Shown here: piece by piece, positions 63,356-64,000 of the stretch
Layout: each line of letters begins with the position of its first letter
How positions within the stretch are numbered: position 1 is the first letter of the stretch
DNA from: Pectinatus cerevisiiphilus
Lineage (GTDB): Bacteria > Bacillota > Negativicutes > Selenomonadales > Selenomonadaceae
DNA: 64,000 bases
Direction of reading: 5' to 3'
Assembly: GCF_004341685.1 (NCBI RefSeq)
Contig: NZ_SMAA01000001.1
Coordinates: 62,001-126,000 of the forward strand
The notes under the pieces: model-generated
What the model was told of the DNA's origin: nothing
Databases searched by the model: none
Seen by the model: the letters and a program-made list of their open reading frames with translations, nothing else
Position numbers and translations under genes: made by a program

Positions 63356-64000
63356 TTGAATATAGACAAGTATAAGAAAAATTTAAAGACAGAAATAGTG
63401 GCAGGCGTAACATCTTTTTTTGCAATATCATATATTATTATAATAAATCCATTAATTTTGGCGGATGCAGGTATACCAGTCGATTTTAGTATTTTTGCAA
63501 CGATCATTATATCAGTAATCGGCTGTTTACTGATTGGTTTTTGGGCTGATGCGCCACTTGTAATCACACCGGGAATGGGGGTTAATGCCCTCTTTACATA
63601 TACGGTAGTAGGCAGCATGGGATTTAACTGGCGGGAGGCACTTGCTATATCTATGGCAGCAAGCATCATATTTGCCTTTGTAGCTTGTTCCCGATTGTCG
63701 GTATTTTTTGCGGATAATATACCTAAATCATTAAAATGCGGTATTACAGCAGGGATTGGTTTATTTTTAGTAGAAATAGGATTAGAGAAGGGCGGCCTGA
63801 TCGTACGGGGAACAAATTCACTGGTAGCACTGGCACCCCTACAAAATGCGGCACTCTTGACAATTTTCGGTCTGCTGTTGAGCTTAGCCTTATATTTGCG
63901 GAAGGTAAACGGCTGTTTTTTTATCGCTATAGTTATAACAAGTATTATTGGGATTGTTATGGGGATGGATTCATCGCTGCCGGTAAATGTTGATCTTGGC
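63356..64000 (+). CDS. Purine permease, NCS2/AzgA family (partial at window end)
   Basis: An open frame of at least 215 codons that runs off the window. It begins at TTG 63356 with GAAAGGGG upstream. LKTEIVAGVTSFFAISYIII is the family start, followed by TPGMGVNALFTYTVV and the IPKSLKCGITAGIGLFL segment typical of adenine/guanine/hypoxanthine permeases. About half of the expected 430-480 residues are present. No purine riboswitch was seen in the short leader. Confidence 0.88.
   Translation, partial: MNIDKYKKNLKTEIVAGVTSFFAISYIIIINPLILADAGIPVDFSIFATIIISVIGCLLIGFWADAPLVITPGMGVNALFTYTVVGSMGFNWREALAISMAASIIFAFVACSRLSVFFADNIPKSLKCGITAGIGLFLVEIGLEKGGLIVRGTNSLVALAPLQNAALLTIFGLLLSLALYLRKVNGCFFIAIVITSIIGIVMGMDSSLPVNVDLG

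Noticed and set aside
63334-63669. 111-codon minus-strand open frame near the window end
   Set aside because: Antisense to the partial purine permease, which has a good start and family motifs.

Overview
This is a chromosomal segment from a low-GC anaerobic or microaerophilic member of the Bacillota. PyrR-type attenuation, a PyrK/PyrD (class 1B) dihydroorotate dehydrogenase, HPr with a regulatory serine and strong rho-independent terminators all point to Bacillota. The mutM-coaE-transglycosylase cluster, cytochrome bd with rubrerythrin, and paired HMA-like proteins with a P-type ATPase suggest the Negativicutes (Selenomonas/Megamonas/Pectinatus-like). That lineage call is an inference, not a proof.

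Layout. 0-5 kb: LysR regulator, EamA exporter, lipid/wall and housekeeping genes (mutM, coaE, lytic transglycosylase). 4.7-13.2 kb: a PyrR-attenuated pyrimidine operon pyrB-pyrC-carA-carB-pyrK-pyrD, ending without pyrF or pyrE; a convergent group on the minus strand holds a uracil permease, an orphan LarE and a nitroreductase. 16.4-20.9 kb: two chemoreceptors around a small secreted protein; the second has a leader with an internal terminator. 21.2-22.4 kb: a DUF3793-flavodoxin operon under two near-perfect Fur boxes. 22.5-26.2 kb: a small membrane protein, two HMA-like membrane proteins and a P-type ATPase that lacks the usual CPx motif.

26.2-26.95 kb is a gene-free, extremely AT-rich stretch with nine DnaA-box-like 9-mers in about 430 bp, several spaced exactly 12 bp apart. 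It is the most striking non-coding element: a candidate replication origin or DnaA-titration site far from any replication gene in this window. A reverse-type rubrerythrin follows. 27.8-32.3 kb: a heterodimeric ABC exporter with a divergent LysR regulator. 32.4-39.9 kb: a PilZ protein, then a DeoR regulator divergent from a complete L-rhamnose pathway (rhaB, rhaA, rhaD, MFS transporter, rhaM). 40-46.4 kb: aldose epimerase, aminotransferase, AEC transporter, D,D-carboxypeptidase, thioesterase and a GltA-like flavoprotein.

46.5-53.4 kb contains a two-component system (both genes frameshifted), a DUF2680-like secreted protein, trxA-trxB, bioB behind a consensus promoter overlapped by a palindromic operator, and a frameshifted PatB/MalY-type lyase. 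The three frameshifts are each one missing base in or at a homopolymer, so sequencing error must be weighed against real decay. 53.8-64 kb: ptsH-ptsI plus a small unknown gene, cydABDC for cytochrome bd, a RibU-like ECF substrate protein and the start of a purine permease that runs off the window end. No tRNA, rRNA, CRISPR array or insertion sequence was recognised.
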